Shown one piece after another: positions 7,903 to 16,932 of a stretch of 64,000 bases of DNA. The notes under the pieces were generated by a model that had not been told where the DNA came from, made no database searches, and worked only from the letters and a program-made list of their open reading frames with translations. Position 1 is the first letter of the stretch. Every line of letters begins with the position of its first letter. The stretch covers positions 248,001 through 312,000 of the forward strand of contig NZ_FWXW01000002.1 of assembly GCF_900176335.1 (NCBI RefSeq). The letters run 5' to 3'. The stretch is from Papillibacter cinnamivorans DSM 12816. Its GTDB lineage: Bacteria; Bacillota; Clostridia; Oscillospirales; Oscillospiraceae. A program made the translations under genes and the position numbers.

Positions 7903-10046
7903 GTCGCCGCGCCGGGCAGGTATGCCCGGCGCGGTCTTTTTCTGCAAATATTTATTCCCCTTTGCTCCGGAGGGCGCGGCATACTCTCTTCGCCGCGGAC
8001 TTGAGGGCGCGCGCTGCCGAAGAAACGGGCATGGAAAGTACACGCTCCATGATTTCGTCCGAAACGCCCCGGATTATCGCGGCCTCCGCCGCCACTTTCG
8101 AAACCGTTCTCCCCCGGATTCCGGAAATGCCGATCTGGGGGTCCCTTCAGAAAAACCAGAAGGCCGTCCGCCTTTATCCCGTTTGTGGAAACGTCTTTGC
8201 CCGCAAACTCCTTTGCCGTGCCGTCGACGAATTCAATGCGGATGCGCACGTCGCCCAGCAGAATGCCTCCGTGCTCCGTGGGATCCCACCGGAGGGAGCG
8301 CAGCGGGCCGAACTCCGCCAGCCCTTCAAACTCTGCCCGTACGCGGGCGCTGTCCGAATCGAAGCGCAGCTGCTTTTTTACGCACCCCGCCTCGGAGTAT
8401 CCGCCCCCCGTATCCAGATAAAGCGCGCTCAGATAGGAAAAGTTCCCCTCCGGCGGGCCGCTCTCCCGGAGCCATTCCCCGCCGTGCAGGCGGGACTTGT
8501 AAAACGCTTCCAGGGCCGCGGCGCCCGACGGCATAAAAAACGGGATTTCCCCGAGCTTGGCGCGGATCCGGCCGGCGTTGAAATCCCACTCCTCCCGGCT
8601 GTGCGCGGTGGAGGCGTTTTCGCCGTTTGCCCAGCGCCGGTAAATGCCGGTGGGGGTTCGGATGTCCTCGACTCCGCAGAGGCTGGCGGTCCGTATCAGG
8701 AAATCCCAGTCCTCCGTGGTGCTCAGCGACTCGTCGAACCGTACGCCGAACTGCCGGAACGGGAAGGCGGGGAACGCAAGCCCGATGGGAGGGCATCGGT
8801 TCTCCTCCAGCTGAAGGAACGGATCGTAGTCCCGGCAGTAAAGCGTCCCGGGAGAGGAAACGGCCCGCAGGGCGCCGCCGTCCAGGACCTCCCACTCCTG
8901 GGTGACCGTGTAGGCGTGGAGGACGCTTCCGGGGCCGGCAAGGGCGCGGCGGTGGAATTCCTCCACCCAGTTGCCGAATACCAGATCGTCGTCGTCAAAA
9001 ATGGAAACATACCGGCCCTTCGCCTCCTCGAACCCGACGTTGAGGGGCGCGGTGCGGTTCCCGTAGTCCACGGGGATGAACCGGATTTTTTCCCGCAGCC
9101 ATTCCGGCGTGTCGCCGATGATCTGCCGTACCGTCCGGGCTTCCTCTCCTCCCAGCCGATGTCCCAGGATCAGGACTTCGAAATCCGTGTCCGTCTGCGC
9201 CGTCAGGCATAAAAGCGCCTCCCGGAGTCCCTCCGGCCGCCTTCCCTGCGTCCGCATGACGACGGACAGAAAGGGAGCCTGCTCTTCCGGTGTTCTGTCC
9301 TTCGCCGTTTTCTCCGCGGCCTCTGATGGAACATAGGCCCGGACGAACTGATAGACCTCCCCGTTGGGGTCCGTCATGGTCTTGATTTTCTCCAAAGCCT
9401 GATAAACGGCGCTGCCCCGGGAAAGAAAGGAGTGCTCCCCGGGAAAATGCTGGTCCGAAAGCTTCTGGTGTATGTCGTTTCTGAGAACTTCGGAAAACCC
9501 GCACTCCTCCATGGCGGAAACGAGCCTTTTTTCGGTGAAGAGAGAAACGTGCGTCCGGTCCAGCAGACCGGTTTCCGTATATTCGAAGTCTCCCGCCAGC
9601 AGCTTGAAGGCGATGTCTCTGTGGGAGACGTTGGGGACCGAAACCACCAGGGGGATGCCGAATTCCAGGCAGAACCGGCGCAGCACCCGGATGAGCTCTT
9701 CCGGCTCGGGCAGATGCTCCAGCAGGTCCAGGGCCGTGACCGCCGCGGGCCTGCGCTCTTTCAGGATGTCTCGGAGAAACGCATAGTCCCGCTCCTCGTC
9801 CCCCTCCCCGAAGCGGTACCGGTACGCCTCCGTCCCGTCCTCCAGCAGGGCGTCCACCGCGGCCCCGTCGCCGTCGATCCCGATGTATCCGATGCCCAGC
9901 TTCTCCCGGATGCGCCCTCTGACGGCTCCGTACCCGCAGCCGATATCCAGGTGCGCGTCCCCGGAAATCTTCAGCTGCTCCAGAAGGTCCGCGGCGCGGC
10001 CGTAGGTGCCGTCCTCGGAATAGGCTATGTCGTACTTTCCCCGCAT
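7836..10046 (-). CDS. Methyltransferase-glycosyltransferase 2 fusion, frameshifted near its 3' end
   Basis: The literal frame gives 736 residues. Residues about 1-220 form a SAM methyltransferase (LDIGCGYG 33-40, LDLLEH 106-111). Residues about 258-480 form a family-2 glycosyltransferase (FLSVVMRTQGR; the metal/nucleotide motif DDDD at 351-354). The region beyond about 540 may be a binding domain. After about residue 634 the literal frame turns into Arg/Gly/Pro-rich nonsense that overlaps the convergent gene by 67 bases and runs through its terminator. Shifting by one base at about 8138-8145 (a GGG/CCCCC run) restores a normal ending, DPQIGISGIRGRTVSK..., with a TAA at 7952-7954 and about 697 residues. 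Either a sequencing or assembly error or a recent mutation explains this. Probable role: assembly of a cell-surface glycan. Confidence 0.8.
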   Translation of the reverse strand: MRGKYDIAYSEDGTYGRAADLLEQLKISGDAHLDIGCGYGAVRGRIREKLGIGYIGIDGDGAAVDALLEDGTEAYRYRFGEGDEERDYAFLRDILKERRPAAVTALDLLEHLPEPEELIRVLRRFCLEFGIPLVVSVPNVSHRDIAFKLLAGDFEYTETGLLDRTHVSLFTEKRLVSAMEECGFSEVLRNDIHQKLSDQHFPGEHSFLSRGSAVYQALEKIKTMTDPNGEVYQFVRAYVPSEAAEKTAKDRTPEEQAPFLSVVMRTQGRRPEGLREALLCLTAQTDTDFEVLILGHRLGGEEARTVRQIIGDTPEWLREKIRFIPVDYGNRTAPLNVGFEEAKGRYVSIFDDDDLVFGNWVEEFHRRALAGPGSVLHAYTVTQEWEVLDGGALRAVSSPGTLYCRDYDPFLQLEENRCPPIGLAFPAFPFRQFGVRFDESLSTTEDWDFLIRTASLCGVEDIRTPTGIYRRWANGENASTAHSREEWDFNAGRIRAKLGEIPFFMPSGAAALEAFYKSRLHGGEWLRESGPPEGNFSYLSALYLDTGGGYSEAGCVKKQLRFDSDSARVRAEFEGLAEFGPLRSLRWDPTEHGGILLGDVRIRIEFVDGTAKEFAGKDVSTNGIKADGLLVFLKGPPDRHFRNPGENGFESGGGGRDNPGRFGRNHGACTFHARFFGSARPQVRGEESMPRPPEQRGINICRKRPRRAYLPGAATQILRISGGPVRLPFSTTTIPS
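7907..7941. terminator. Bidirectional terminator between convergent genes
   Basis: A perfect 12-bp stem (7907-7918 with 7923-7934), loop GGTA, and a T-rich tail. It begins 5 bases after the plus-strand stop at 7902. In the reading frame I consider original, the opposing gene stops at 7952, just outside this hairpin. Confidence 0.85.
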
Positions 10047-10074
10047 TTCTCTTCTTTCCTCCCGCCCCCGGCCG

Positions 10075-10650
10075 TCACAGGAAAAACCTGTGCTTTGCGT
10101 ATCTCCCGTCTGAAAACCGGGAAACCTTGTGCTCCGGGTCGATGGGCCCGGGCAGCAGGCCCCGCTTTCTTTTTTCCTTGAACTCCGCGTCCGCCCTCCG
10201 CAGCTCTCCGTCCCCGCAGGTCCTGTAGAATGCCAGCAGACTTTCCTCCAGAGCGGGATTGGACCACTTGTGCGCCAGGATCAGGTCGGACACGGCCGAA
10301 TGATACCTCTGGGTCTTCTCGGGAACGAATTTCCCGCTGCTGTCCAGACGCTTGGAATGATAGACGGGGCAGGCCGGCCGGTAGAGAAGCCTGTATCCCA
10401 GAAGGCGAAGCCTCCAGGAAAGGTCCACGTCCTCGCAGTACAGGAAAAATGCCTCGTCGAAACCCCCCGCCCGGTGAAACAGCTCCGCCGGCATTGCGAT
10501 GCAGGCGCCGGCGGCCCAGCCGGTCTCCCCGGTCTCCCTGTCGTATTCCTTGGGGTGCTCCACGGGGGACTGCCTCGCCTCCGTAAGGCCCGTGCGCGCC
10601 TCCGGCGAAAATTTTTCCCCCTTCCAGAAAATGCCCTTGATTTTCGCTGT
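10075..10650 (-). pseudogene. 5'-truncated family-2 glycosyltransferase remnant
   Basis: The readable frame encodes only the C-terminal half of a GT2 enzyme: WAAGACIAMP, then DEAFFLYCEDVDLSWR, the acceptor-side motif of rhamnosyltransferase-like proteins. No N-terminal UDP-sugar binding half or DxD is present. The frame is open back to 10650, where an in-frame TAG stops it, and there is no ATG in that stretch. A GTG at 10563 gives 162 residues but has no convincing ribosome site. The truncated end abuts the promoter of the divergent DNA polymerase gene, so the SOS cassette seems to have replaced the missing half. It lies 28 bases upstream of the preceding glycosyltransferase gene. Confidence 0.7.
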
Positions 10651-10664
10651 CTATGGCATATAAT
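10637..10664 (+). promoter_or_regulatory. Sigma-70 promoter of the SOS cassette
   Basis: TTGATT (10637-10642), a 16-base spacer, TATAAT (10659-10664). The LexA box begins three bases after the -10 box, over the expected transcription start. Confidence 0.85.
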
Positions 10665-10666
10665 AA

Positions 10667-10682
10667 TAGAACAAATGTTCTA
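10667..10682 (+). promoter_or_regulatory. LexA (SOS) box
   Basis: A perfect 16-bp palindrome, TAGAAC-AAAT-GTTCTA, containing the Firmicute LexA consensus GAAC-N4-GTTC. Its position just downstream of the -10 hexamer would let LexA block transcription start of the dinB cassette. Confidence 0.88.
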
Positions 10683-10694
10683 TAGGTGATGCTC

Positions 10695-11939
10695 ATGGAC
10701 CGCGTCGTGCTCCACTCCGATCTCAATAATTTTTATGCCTCGGTGGAATGCCTGTACCGCCCCGACCTCCGGGAAAAGCCCGTGGCCGTGGGCGGAGACC
10801 CGGAACTCCGCCACGGGATCGTGCTGTCCAAAAATTACGTGGCCAAGCGGTACGGGATCATCACCGGGGAGACCCTTCTGGAGGCTCGCCAAAAGTGCCG
10901 CGATCTCGTCGTCCTGCCCCCTTCCTACCGGAAATATCTCCGTTTTTCGGACCGGGTGCGGAAGATTTACGGCGACTATACCGACCGGGTGGAACCCTTC
11001 GGTCTGGATGAGTGCTGGCTGGACCTCACCGGCAGCCTGGACGTTTTGGGTCTGGACGGCGCGGCCGCGGCGGACGAGATCCGTCGGCGGATCCGGGAGG
11101 AACTGGGTATCACCGCCTCCATCGGCGTGAGCTTCAATAAAATCTTCGCCAAACTGGGAAGCGACCTGAAAAAGCCGGATGCCACCACTCCCATTACCCG
11201 GGAAAACTATAAATCCGTCGTCTGGCCTCTCCCCGCCGGCGACCTGCTTTACGTGGGGTACGCCACCCGGCGAAAGCTCTCCGCGAAAAACATCCGCACC
11301 ATAGGGGACCTGGCCAGCACCGACCCCCTGTACCTTGAAGCCTGGTTCGGCAAATGGGGCCTGGTGCTCCACTGCTTTGCAAACGGGCGGGACTCCTCCC
11401 CCGTGGCGGAATACGGCCAGGAGGCGGTGATCAAGTCCGTGGGCAACAGCACCACCGCGCCCCGGGACCTGGTGGACCGCGAGGACGTGAAAATCACCCT
11501 CTGGGCCCTCTCCGAGAGCGTCGCCATGCGCCTGCGGGAGCAGGGGCTCTCCTGCGGCACCGTGGAGATCCAGGTGCGGGACACCGCTCTGTTTTCCTTT
11601 GTCCGCCAGAAGAAGCTTCCCCGGCCCACCTCCCTTGCCTCCGAGATCCTGAAGGCGGGCATGGAGCTCTTCGAGGCCGGTTACGACTGGAAAAAGCCCA
11701 TCCGCAGCCTTGGCATCCGGGGCTGCGGCCTGGTGCCGGAGTCCTTTCCGGAACAGTACACTCTCTTTGAGGACCCTGAAAAACGGGAAAAGCTTCTTGC
11801 CCTGGAGAAAACCGCCGACCAGGTCCGCCGCCGCTTCGGCAATCTCAGCCTGCGCCGGGCCGCCACTCTGGTCCACCGGGACCTGGGCGATCTGGACGCC
11901 AAGGCCGACCACGTCATCCACCCCGTGGGCTACTTTTAA
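10695..11939 (+). CDS. dinB: Y-family DNA polymerase (DinB/Pol IV type)
   Basis: Translesion polymerase of 414 residues. I start at the ATG at 10695 (MDRVVLHSDLNNFYASVE), which has an AGGTGA site at 10684-10689; a GTG at 10686 and an ATG at 10689 are in frame but worse placed. Catalytic acidic residues are D9 and the D105-E106 pair in GLDECWLD; the steric-gate aromatic lies in NNFYASVE. Then come SIGVSFNKIFAKLGSDLKKP, the thumb helix-hairpin-helix (about 180-215) and a C-terminal little-finger domain (about 240-350). It is the first gene of a three-gene cassette under a LexA box, so it is DNA-damage induced. Confidence 0.95.
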   Translation: MDRVVLHSDLNNFYASVECLYRPDLREKPVAVGGDPELRHGIVLSKNYVAKRYGIITGETLLEARQKCRDLVVLPPSYRKYLRFSDRVRKIYGDYTDRVEPFGLDECWLDLTGSLDVLGLDGAAAADEIRRRIREELGITASIGVSFNKIFAKLGSDLKKPDATTPITRENYKSVVWPLPAGDLLYVGYATRRKLSAKNIRTIGDLASTDPLYLEAWFGKWGLVLHCFANGRDSSPVAEYGQEAVIKSVGNSTTAPRDLVDREDVKITLWALSESVAMRLREQGLSCGTVEIQVRDTALFSFVRQKKLPRPTSLASEILKAGMELFEAGYDWKKPIRSLGIRGCGLVPESFPEQYTLFEDPEKREKLLALEKTADQVRRRFGNLSLRRAATLVHRDLGDLDAKADHVIHPVGYF

Positions 11940-11951
11940 GGAGGGAGAGCC

Positions 11952-12209
11952 ATGGATCCCGACGGGAATCCCTATAAGGTATATGTGAACGTCTGCGCGG
12001 AATTTAACGCCGACGGCTCCCTTGTGCCTTTGTCCTTTGTATGGGAGGACGGAACGAGGTATACTATAGACAGGGTCACCGACGTGCGCCTGGCCGCCAG
12101 CCTTAAGGCGGGGGGCATCGGGATGCGCTATACCTGCCGGGTCCGGGGCCGGCTGACCTACCTGTTTCTGGACGACAACCGCTGGTTTATGGAGCGGAAA
12201 GGAGTGTAG
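11952..12209 (+). CDS. Small uncharacterised protein in SOS cassette, 85 aa
   Basis: I do not recognise a named family. The start ATG follows a strong AAGGAGGGAGA site 12 bases after the polymerase stop, so it is translated as part of the cassette. The sequence looks like a small beta-rich domain: a VYVNVCAEF strand, WEDGTRYTIDRVTDVR, then RYTCRVRGRLTYLFLDDNRWFME. It has one Cys, many Arg and no membrane segment or signal. Position between a Y-family polymerase and an SRAP peptidase under LexA control points to a role in damage tolerance, perhaps as a polymerase accessory protein; that is inference. Confidence 0.85.
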   Translation: MDPDGNPYKVYVNVCAEFNADGSLVPLSFVWEDGTRYTIDRVTDVRLAASLKAGGIGMRYTCRVRGRLTYLFLDDNRWFMERKGV

Positions 12210-12212
12210 AAA

Positions 12213-12806
12213 ATGTGCGGGCGCTATATTCTCCCGGCCGACCGGGACATTCAGGAAATCCGTGAAATTCTCGACGAGATCAACCGCAAATATAAGGATA
12301 CCCGGGTCAGTCTGGGGGAGATTTATCCCACGAATACCGCCCCCGTGCTGCTGTCCGGCGCAGAGGGGGACCTGAGCCCCCGCCCCATGACCTGGGGCTT
12401 TCCCCAATGGAAAGGCCCCGGCGTCATCATCAACGCCAGATCCGAAACCGCCCTGCAAAAACCCACCTTCCGCCGGGCCTTTCTCTCCCGCCGCTGCGTC
12501 GTCCCCTCCGCCGGCTTCTTCGAGTGGTCGAAAAAAGAAGGCGCCCCCAAAAAGGAGAAGTATCTCTTCACCCTTCCCGGGGAGCCCATGCTCTATATGG
12601 CGGGGCTTTACGACGAGTCCCCGGAGGGCCTTCCCCGCTTCGTCATCCTCACCACCGCGGCCAACCCCTCCGTGGCCGAAATTCACAGCCGCATGCCCGT
12701 GGTCCTTCGGAAATCGGAACTCCCCTCCTGGACCCAAAATCTCCAAACAGCTTCCGAATACCTCACCCGTGTCCCCCCGGCCCTCACCCGTCAAAACGCG
12801 GGATAA
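12213..12806 (+). CDS. SRAP-domain protein (SOS response-associated peptidase, YedK/HMCES type)
   Basis: A 197-residue SRAP protein. The catalytic Cys2 follows the initiator Met, which must be removed. The other conserved residues are visible: N74 in INARSET, E104 in GFFEW and H158 in EIHSRMPV. Family members form a stable thiazolidine DNA-protein crosslink with abasic sites in single-stranded DNA and so shield them from cleavage and error-prone bypass. It starts 3 bases after the 85-aa gene (GGAAAGGAG site), the third gene of the LexA-controlled cassette. No terminator is obvious after it. Confidence 0.94.
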   Translation: MCGRYILPADRDIQEIREILDEINRKYKDTRVSLGEIYPTNTAPVLLSGAEGDLSPRPMTWGFPQWKGPGVIINARSETALQKPTFRRAFLSRRCVVPSAGFFEWSKKEGAPKKEKYLFTLPGEPMLYMAGLYDESPEGLPRFVILTTAANPSVAEIHSRMPVVLRKSELPSWTQNLQTASEYLTRVPPALTRQNAG

Positions 12807-12861
12807 AAACACTCTTGCACCATATGCGTTCTTAATAATAGATGCCTATTCCCCCGTTCCC

Positions 12862-13080
12862 TCAATTTGCTAACTCCCACCAAAATTTTTCATAATATCC
12901 TAAAAGTATTTGTGAAGGTGACCATCCCTTCATATGCTTCAATTCTTCTAGAATCGAATAGGCTATACGATAATTCCCGGAGTAGATTTGGGTTTCAAAT
13001 TTGGTTATCCAATCTTGTAAACCCAGTGGCAATTCTTTTCTTAATTGATTAATCAATAGGCTGGAGATATCTTGGTTCAC
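12862..13080 (-). CDS. Small hypothetical protein, 72 aa
   Basis: Unrecognised. GTG start with a GGAGAGG site upstream. The product is acidic-to-neutral and predicted mostly helical, with Trp-rich segments (LQDWI, KGW, FWWEL) and no membrane helix. It lies in an AT-rich patch with the CPBP protease gene upstream on the same strand (124-base gap). A small immunity-like or regulatory protein is possible, but nothing in the sequence proves it. Confidence 0.55.
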   Translation of the reverse strand: MNQDISSLLINQLRKELPLGLQDWITKFETQIYSGNYRIAYSILEELKHMKGWSPSQILLGYYEKFWWELAN

Positions 13081-13204
13081 TGCTTGTCCCCCTCTCCTTT
13101 CATTGATCCTGAGCGTGATGAATACACTTTATTATTGATAATGACCTTCTGCGTACAAAAAAACAAATAGTAGTATTTACATTTTCCATCATATTCCGTA
13201 CTCA

Positions 13205-14047
13205 TTACCATGTAAAGTGAGCCACAGCGTCAGCAATTGAATTGATTAAGCCGTGCGCTATCATGCTCGTACCGATGCTTCTGGAGCGCCACGCTAATAA
13301 GCCCAAAATAAGAGCTGAAACGGGTACGATAATCCAAAAAGAATAATTATAAACACCCAGATAGTAAACGTGCCCTATCATAAATAACGCTGCCTGGAAT
13401 GCCCATATCCAGGTCTCTTTACAATGTGCGTTTTTGAGATATCCCCATAAAAATCCCCTGAAAAGGGGTTCTTCCATCACCGCAGCATTGCTCAGCTGTA
13501 CAAAAAAAGCATAAATCACATAGCAGAAAGACGGCCGGTACGCAAGTCTTCCACTCCCCTGAAGACTTGCTATATTCCCCATTATCACGCCGCCGCAAAT
13601 ACCGGCGGCAACCGCAATCAATAGCCAGAATAGAATTTCTTTGGAGCTTCTCTTGCGCAGTTTCGGATGAAAGATAAGCAGCAGGATAAAAAGGCATATG
13701 GAAACAGCAATTTGAAACCAGGGATAAGGTAGCAGCGAAAACATTGCCGTATACCGTATGCTGAGTAATTTAAAAAAAGGCGCGGCCAAAAAAACAGCAA
13801 GCGAATAAAAGCCTATGTTATATTTTGAAAGCGAATCACGCATGATCAGAATCAGTACCGCGGTTATTAAATATGTCACGTTTCCAAATATAATGTTCCC
13901 CATGTCTTTAGGGATTGGGATTACCCCGTACGATACCGAAATTAGAAAAGGAAAACGCAATATAAAAAGCCCAAGCAACAATAACAAGAAAACAGAATCT
14001 CTTTTCTTGCTTTGAACCAGTACTTTTCCTTTCACCTTATCCTCCAT
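13205..14047 (-). CDS. CPBP (Abi/CAAX) family intramembrane glutamic endopeptidase
   Basis: An integral membrane protein of about 280 residues with about eight hydrophobic segments. The three family motifs are present: EEPLFRG (paired catalytic glutamates), FMIGHVYYLG (His in the second motif) and SMIAHGLINSI (third His and Asn). Members process peptides in the membrane and often confer bacteriocin immunity or act with peptide maturation systems. I use the ATG at 14047; a GTG at 14074 is in frame, and neither has a clear ribosome site. The gene is AT-rich compared with its surroundings, so it was probably acquired. Confidence 0.85.
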   Translation of the reverse strand: MEDKVKGKVLVQSKKRDSVFLLLLLGLFILRFPFLISVSYGVIPIPKDMGNIIFGNVTYLITAVLILIMRDSLSKYNIGFYSLAVFLAAPFFKLLSIRYTAMFSLLPYPWFQIAVSICLFILLLIFHPKLRKRSSKEILFWLLIAVAAGICGGVIMGNIASLQGSGRLAYRPSFCYVIYAFFVQLSNAAVMEEPLFRGFLWGYLKNAHCKETWIWAFQAALFMIGHVYYLGVYNYSFWIIVPVSALILGLLAWRSRSIGTSMIAHGLINSIADAVAHFTW

Positions 14048-14116
14048 TTTAACAAGTGCCGGCTGAAACAACACTATGGCAGATTCATATCAGGTTTCCA
14101 TCATCTTCCTGGATTT

Positions 14117-14145
14117 ATTATACCCCGCCGTCTTTCTCCCCGCAA
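14117..14145 (-). promoter_or_regulatory. Sigma-70 promoter of the CPBP gene
   Basis: Minus strand: TTGCGG (14145-14140), a 17-base spacer, TATAAT (14122-14117). Confidence 0.6.
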
Positions 14146-14174
14146 TCCCCGGAAATCATCCTACCCTTCCCCAA

Positions 14175-14217
14175 TCAAAAAAGAGCCTGCGGCGGTTTCG
14201 CTCCGCCCCAGGCTCTT
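14175..14217 (-). terminator. Terminator of ybaK
   Basis: Stem of 9 bp (14181-14189 with 14209-14217) plus an inner 5 bp (14191-14195 with 14203-14207), followed on the minus strand by six T. Confidence 0.85.
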
Positions 14218-14242
14218 CATTTTTTCACAATCCGTCCCGGTC

Positions 14243-14710
14243 TTATACTACCTCCGCAAACGAAAACGGCACAGCCCGACGCAGCTCTTCCGGCGTAAGC
14301 TCCACCTGGTATCCGATCTTTCCCGCGCTGAAAATGATGGTTTCAAAGCCCGCCGCCGAGGCGTCCACCGTGGTGCGGAAGGGCTTTTTCATCCCGATGG
14401 GGGAGCATCCCCCGTGGATGTAGCCCGTTAAAGGCAGAAGGTCCTTGGATTTGATCATCTCCACGGACTTTTCCCCCACGCTCGCCGCCGCCTTTTTCAG
14501 GTCCAGCTCCAGCGCCACGGGGATCATGAACACATAATGACTTCCCGACTTCCCCGCGGTCACCAGGGTCTTGAACACCCGCGCGGGGTCCGCGCCGATA
14601 ATCGCGGCGACCTCCGTCCCGCTGAGAGCCTCTCCTTCCCCGTACCGGTGGGTCTTATACGGGATTTTCATGCTGTCCAGCTTCCGCATGACGTTGGTTT
14701 TGTATTCCAT
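14243..14710 (-). CDS. ybaK: Cys-tRNA(Pro)/Cys-tRNA(Cys) deacylase YbaK
   Basis: A 155-residue free-standing editing domain. The start is the ATG at 14710, preceded by AGGTGATA; a GTG at 14719 is in frame. The family signature is clear: KTHRYGEGEALSGTEVAAIIG, then VFKTLV, then FMIPVALELDLKKAA, with the conserved Lys of the KTL segment and the GGCSPIGMKKP loop. YbaK hydrolyses Cys mis-attached to tRNA(Pro) in the cytoplasm. It has its own terminator and is followed upstream by the MarR gene on the same strand. Confidence 0.93.
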   Translation of the reverse strand: MEYKTNVMRKLDSMKIPYKTHRYGEGEALSGTEVAAIIGADPARVFKTLVTAGKSGSHYVFMIPVALELDLKKAAASVGEKSVEMIKSKDLLPLTGYIHGGCSPIGMKKPFRTTVDASAAGFETIIFSAGKIGYQVELTPEELRRAVPFSFAEVV

Positions 14711-14761
14711 CGTTATCACCTGTAAAACCGGCGGATCGGATCCGATCCGCCGTTGTTTATT

Positions 14762-15214
14762 CTAATTTTTCGGCAATTCTTCCTCTTCCCGCTCCGGCGC
14801 CCGCGTGTCCGCGATCTTCTGCAGGCAGCGGATCAGCGTCTCCGCCGTCTCGGGGTCGAACCGGCTGAGCACCTCTTCGTTCACCTCGTCCACCGCCCGG
14901 AGCACATCCGCCTCCAGGGCGCGCCCCGCGGGGGTGAGCACCACCTGGATGCTCCGCCGGTCATCCGGGTCCAGCAGCCGGTCGATGAGTCCCTTCTTCT
15001 GCATGCGGTCCAGAACGCCGGAGATCGTGGAATTCTCCAGGCTCAGCTCCCGGGCAAGGTCCTTGGGGTTTGCCTGCTCCTTCTCCCAGAGATAGCTGAG
15101 AACGCCGTACTGGCCGGGCGTGACGCCGTATTGGGAAAGCCGGTCGCTGAGGAGCCCGAACACCTCATGCTGCGACGCGGTCAGCAGATAATTGATGCAC
15201 GTTTTGAATCTCAC
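14762..15214 (-). CDS. MarR-family transcriptional regulator
   Basis: A 150-residue winged-helix protein. The recognition region SLENSTISGVLDRMQKKGLI (about 65-85) is followed by the wing with DPDDRR and then LTPAGRALE, the MarR hallmark. It is transcribed away from the acyl-CoA dehydrogenase gene; the 267-base gap holds a TTCGTA-A-TACGAA palindrome at the dehydrogenase promoter, the likely operator. The probable role is repression of acd, with an acyl-CoA or fatty acid as inducer; the ligand is a guess. Confidence 0.9.
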   Translation of the reverse strand: MRFKTCINYLLTASQHEVFGLLSDRLSQYGVTPGQYGVLSYLWEKEQANPKDLARELSLENSTISGVLDRMQKKGLIDRLLDPDDRRSIQVVLTPAGRALEADVLRAVDEVNEEVLSRFDPETAETLIRCLQKIADTRAPEREEEELPKN

Positions 15215-15386
15215 CGGTTATTCATCCCCCGAAATTCTGCCTTCTGCAGCGGATTGGCGCGATGCGCTCCACCGGACGCGGCGCTTTGCAACGGGCCGCC
15301 GTTCGGCTGTTTCTTACAGATTATAACACAGGGCTCGCCGGATTACAATCTTTTGACGAAAAATATTTCGTATTAAAAAATATTTG

Positions 15387-15415
15387 TTTACAATTCTATT
15401 TTGCCATGATATAAT
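15387..15415 (+). promoter_or_regulatory. Sigma-70 promoter of acyl-CoA dehydrogenase
   Basis: TTTACA (15387-15392), a 17-base spacer, TATAAT (15410-15415). Confidence 0.8.
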
Positions 15416-15418
15416 TCG

Positions 15419-15431
15419 TTCGTAATACGAA
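15419..15431. promoter_or_regulatory. Candidate MarR operator
   Basis: Perfect inverted repeat TTCGTA-A-TACGAA placed three bases after the -10 box, over the transcription start. A related half-site TTCGTATTA lies at 15367-15375, upstream of the -35. The divergent marR gene makes it the natural binding protein. Confidence 0.65.
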
Positions 15432-15481
15432 ATAATGGTCAAAGAAACCGGACAAAATAGACTTACATATGGAAAGGATGC

Positions 15482-16633
<1,152 letters not shown>

Positions 16634-16653
16634 TCCCACCACACTCCTTTTTT

Positions 16654-16690
16654 ACGGAAAGCCCCCCGAAAGGGGGGTTTCCGTTTGCAA
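16654..16690 (+). terminator. Terminator of acyl-CoA dehydrogenase
   Basis: ACGGAAA-(bulged G)-CCCCCC, loop GAAA, GGGGGG-TTTCCGT: a 13-bp stem with one bulge, about 20 bases after the stop codon. Confidence 0.8.
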
Positions 16691-16867
16691 CGGCTCCTCC
16701 CAGCGTTTCACCGCCGGAGCGGCGAAATGAAATCGGATCCTTTTCGGGCGCGGCATATACGTGCCCGAAAATACTTCTCAGGCCGCCGTTTTGTTCGCCC
16801 CATACGCATAAATACGCCAAAATATGTCCGATAATGTCGTATTTTATGCAAATTTGTGAAAATGAAT

Positions 16868-16895
16868 TTGCATTTTTCATTTCAAATGGTATACT
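16868..16895 (+). promoter_or_regulatory. Sigma-70 promoter of the ClC gene
   Basis: TTGCAT (16868-16873), a 16-base spacer, TATACT (16890-16895). The 16685-16867 stretch before it holds a 9-bp inverted repeat (TTTTCGGGC at 16741-16749 with GCCCGAAAA at 16763-16771) and no gene. Confidence 0.6.
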
Positions 16896-16932
16896 AGACA
16901 ATGGCTAAAATGAGGTTGGGGGCAGTTTAAGG

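Noticed and set aside
10680-12812. A 710-codon open frame on the minus strand across the SOS cassette
   Set aside because: It runs opposite three well-supported genes, is Gly/His-rich and has no ribosome site or domain.
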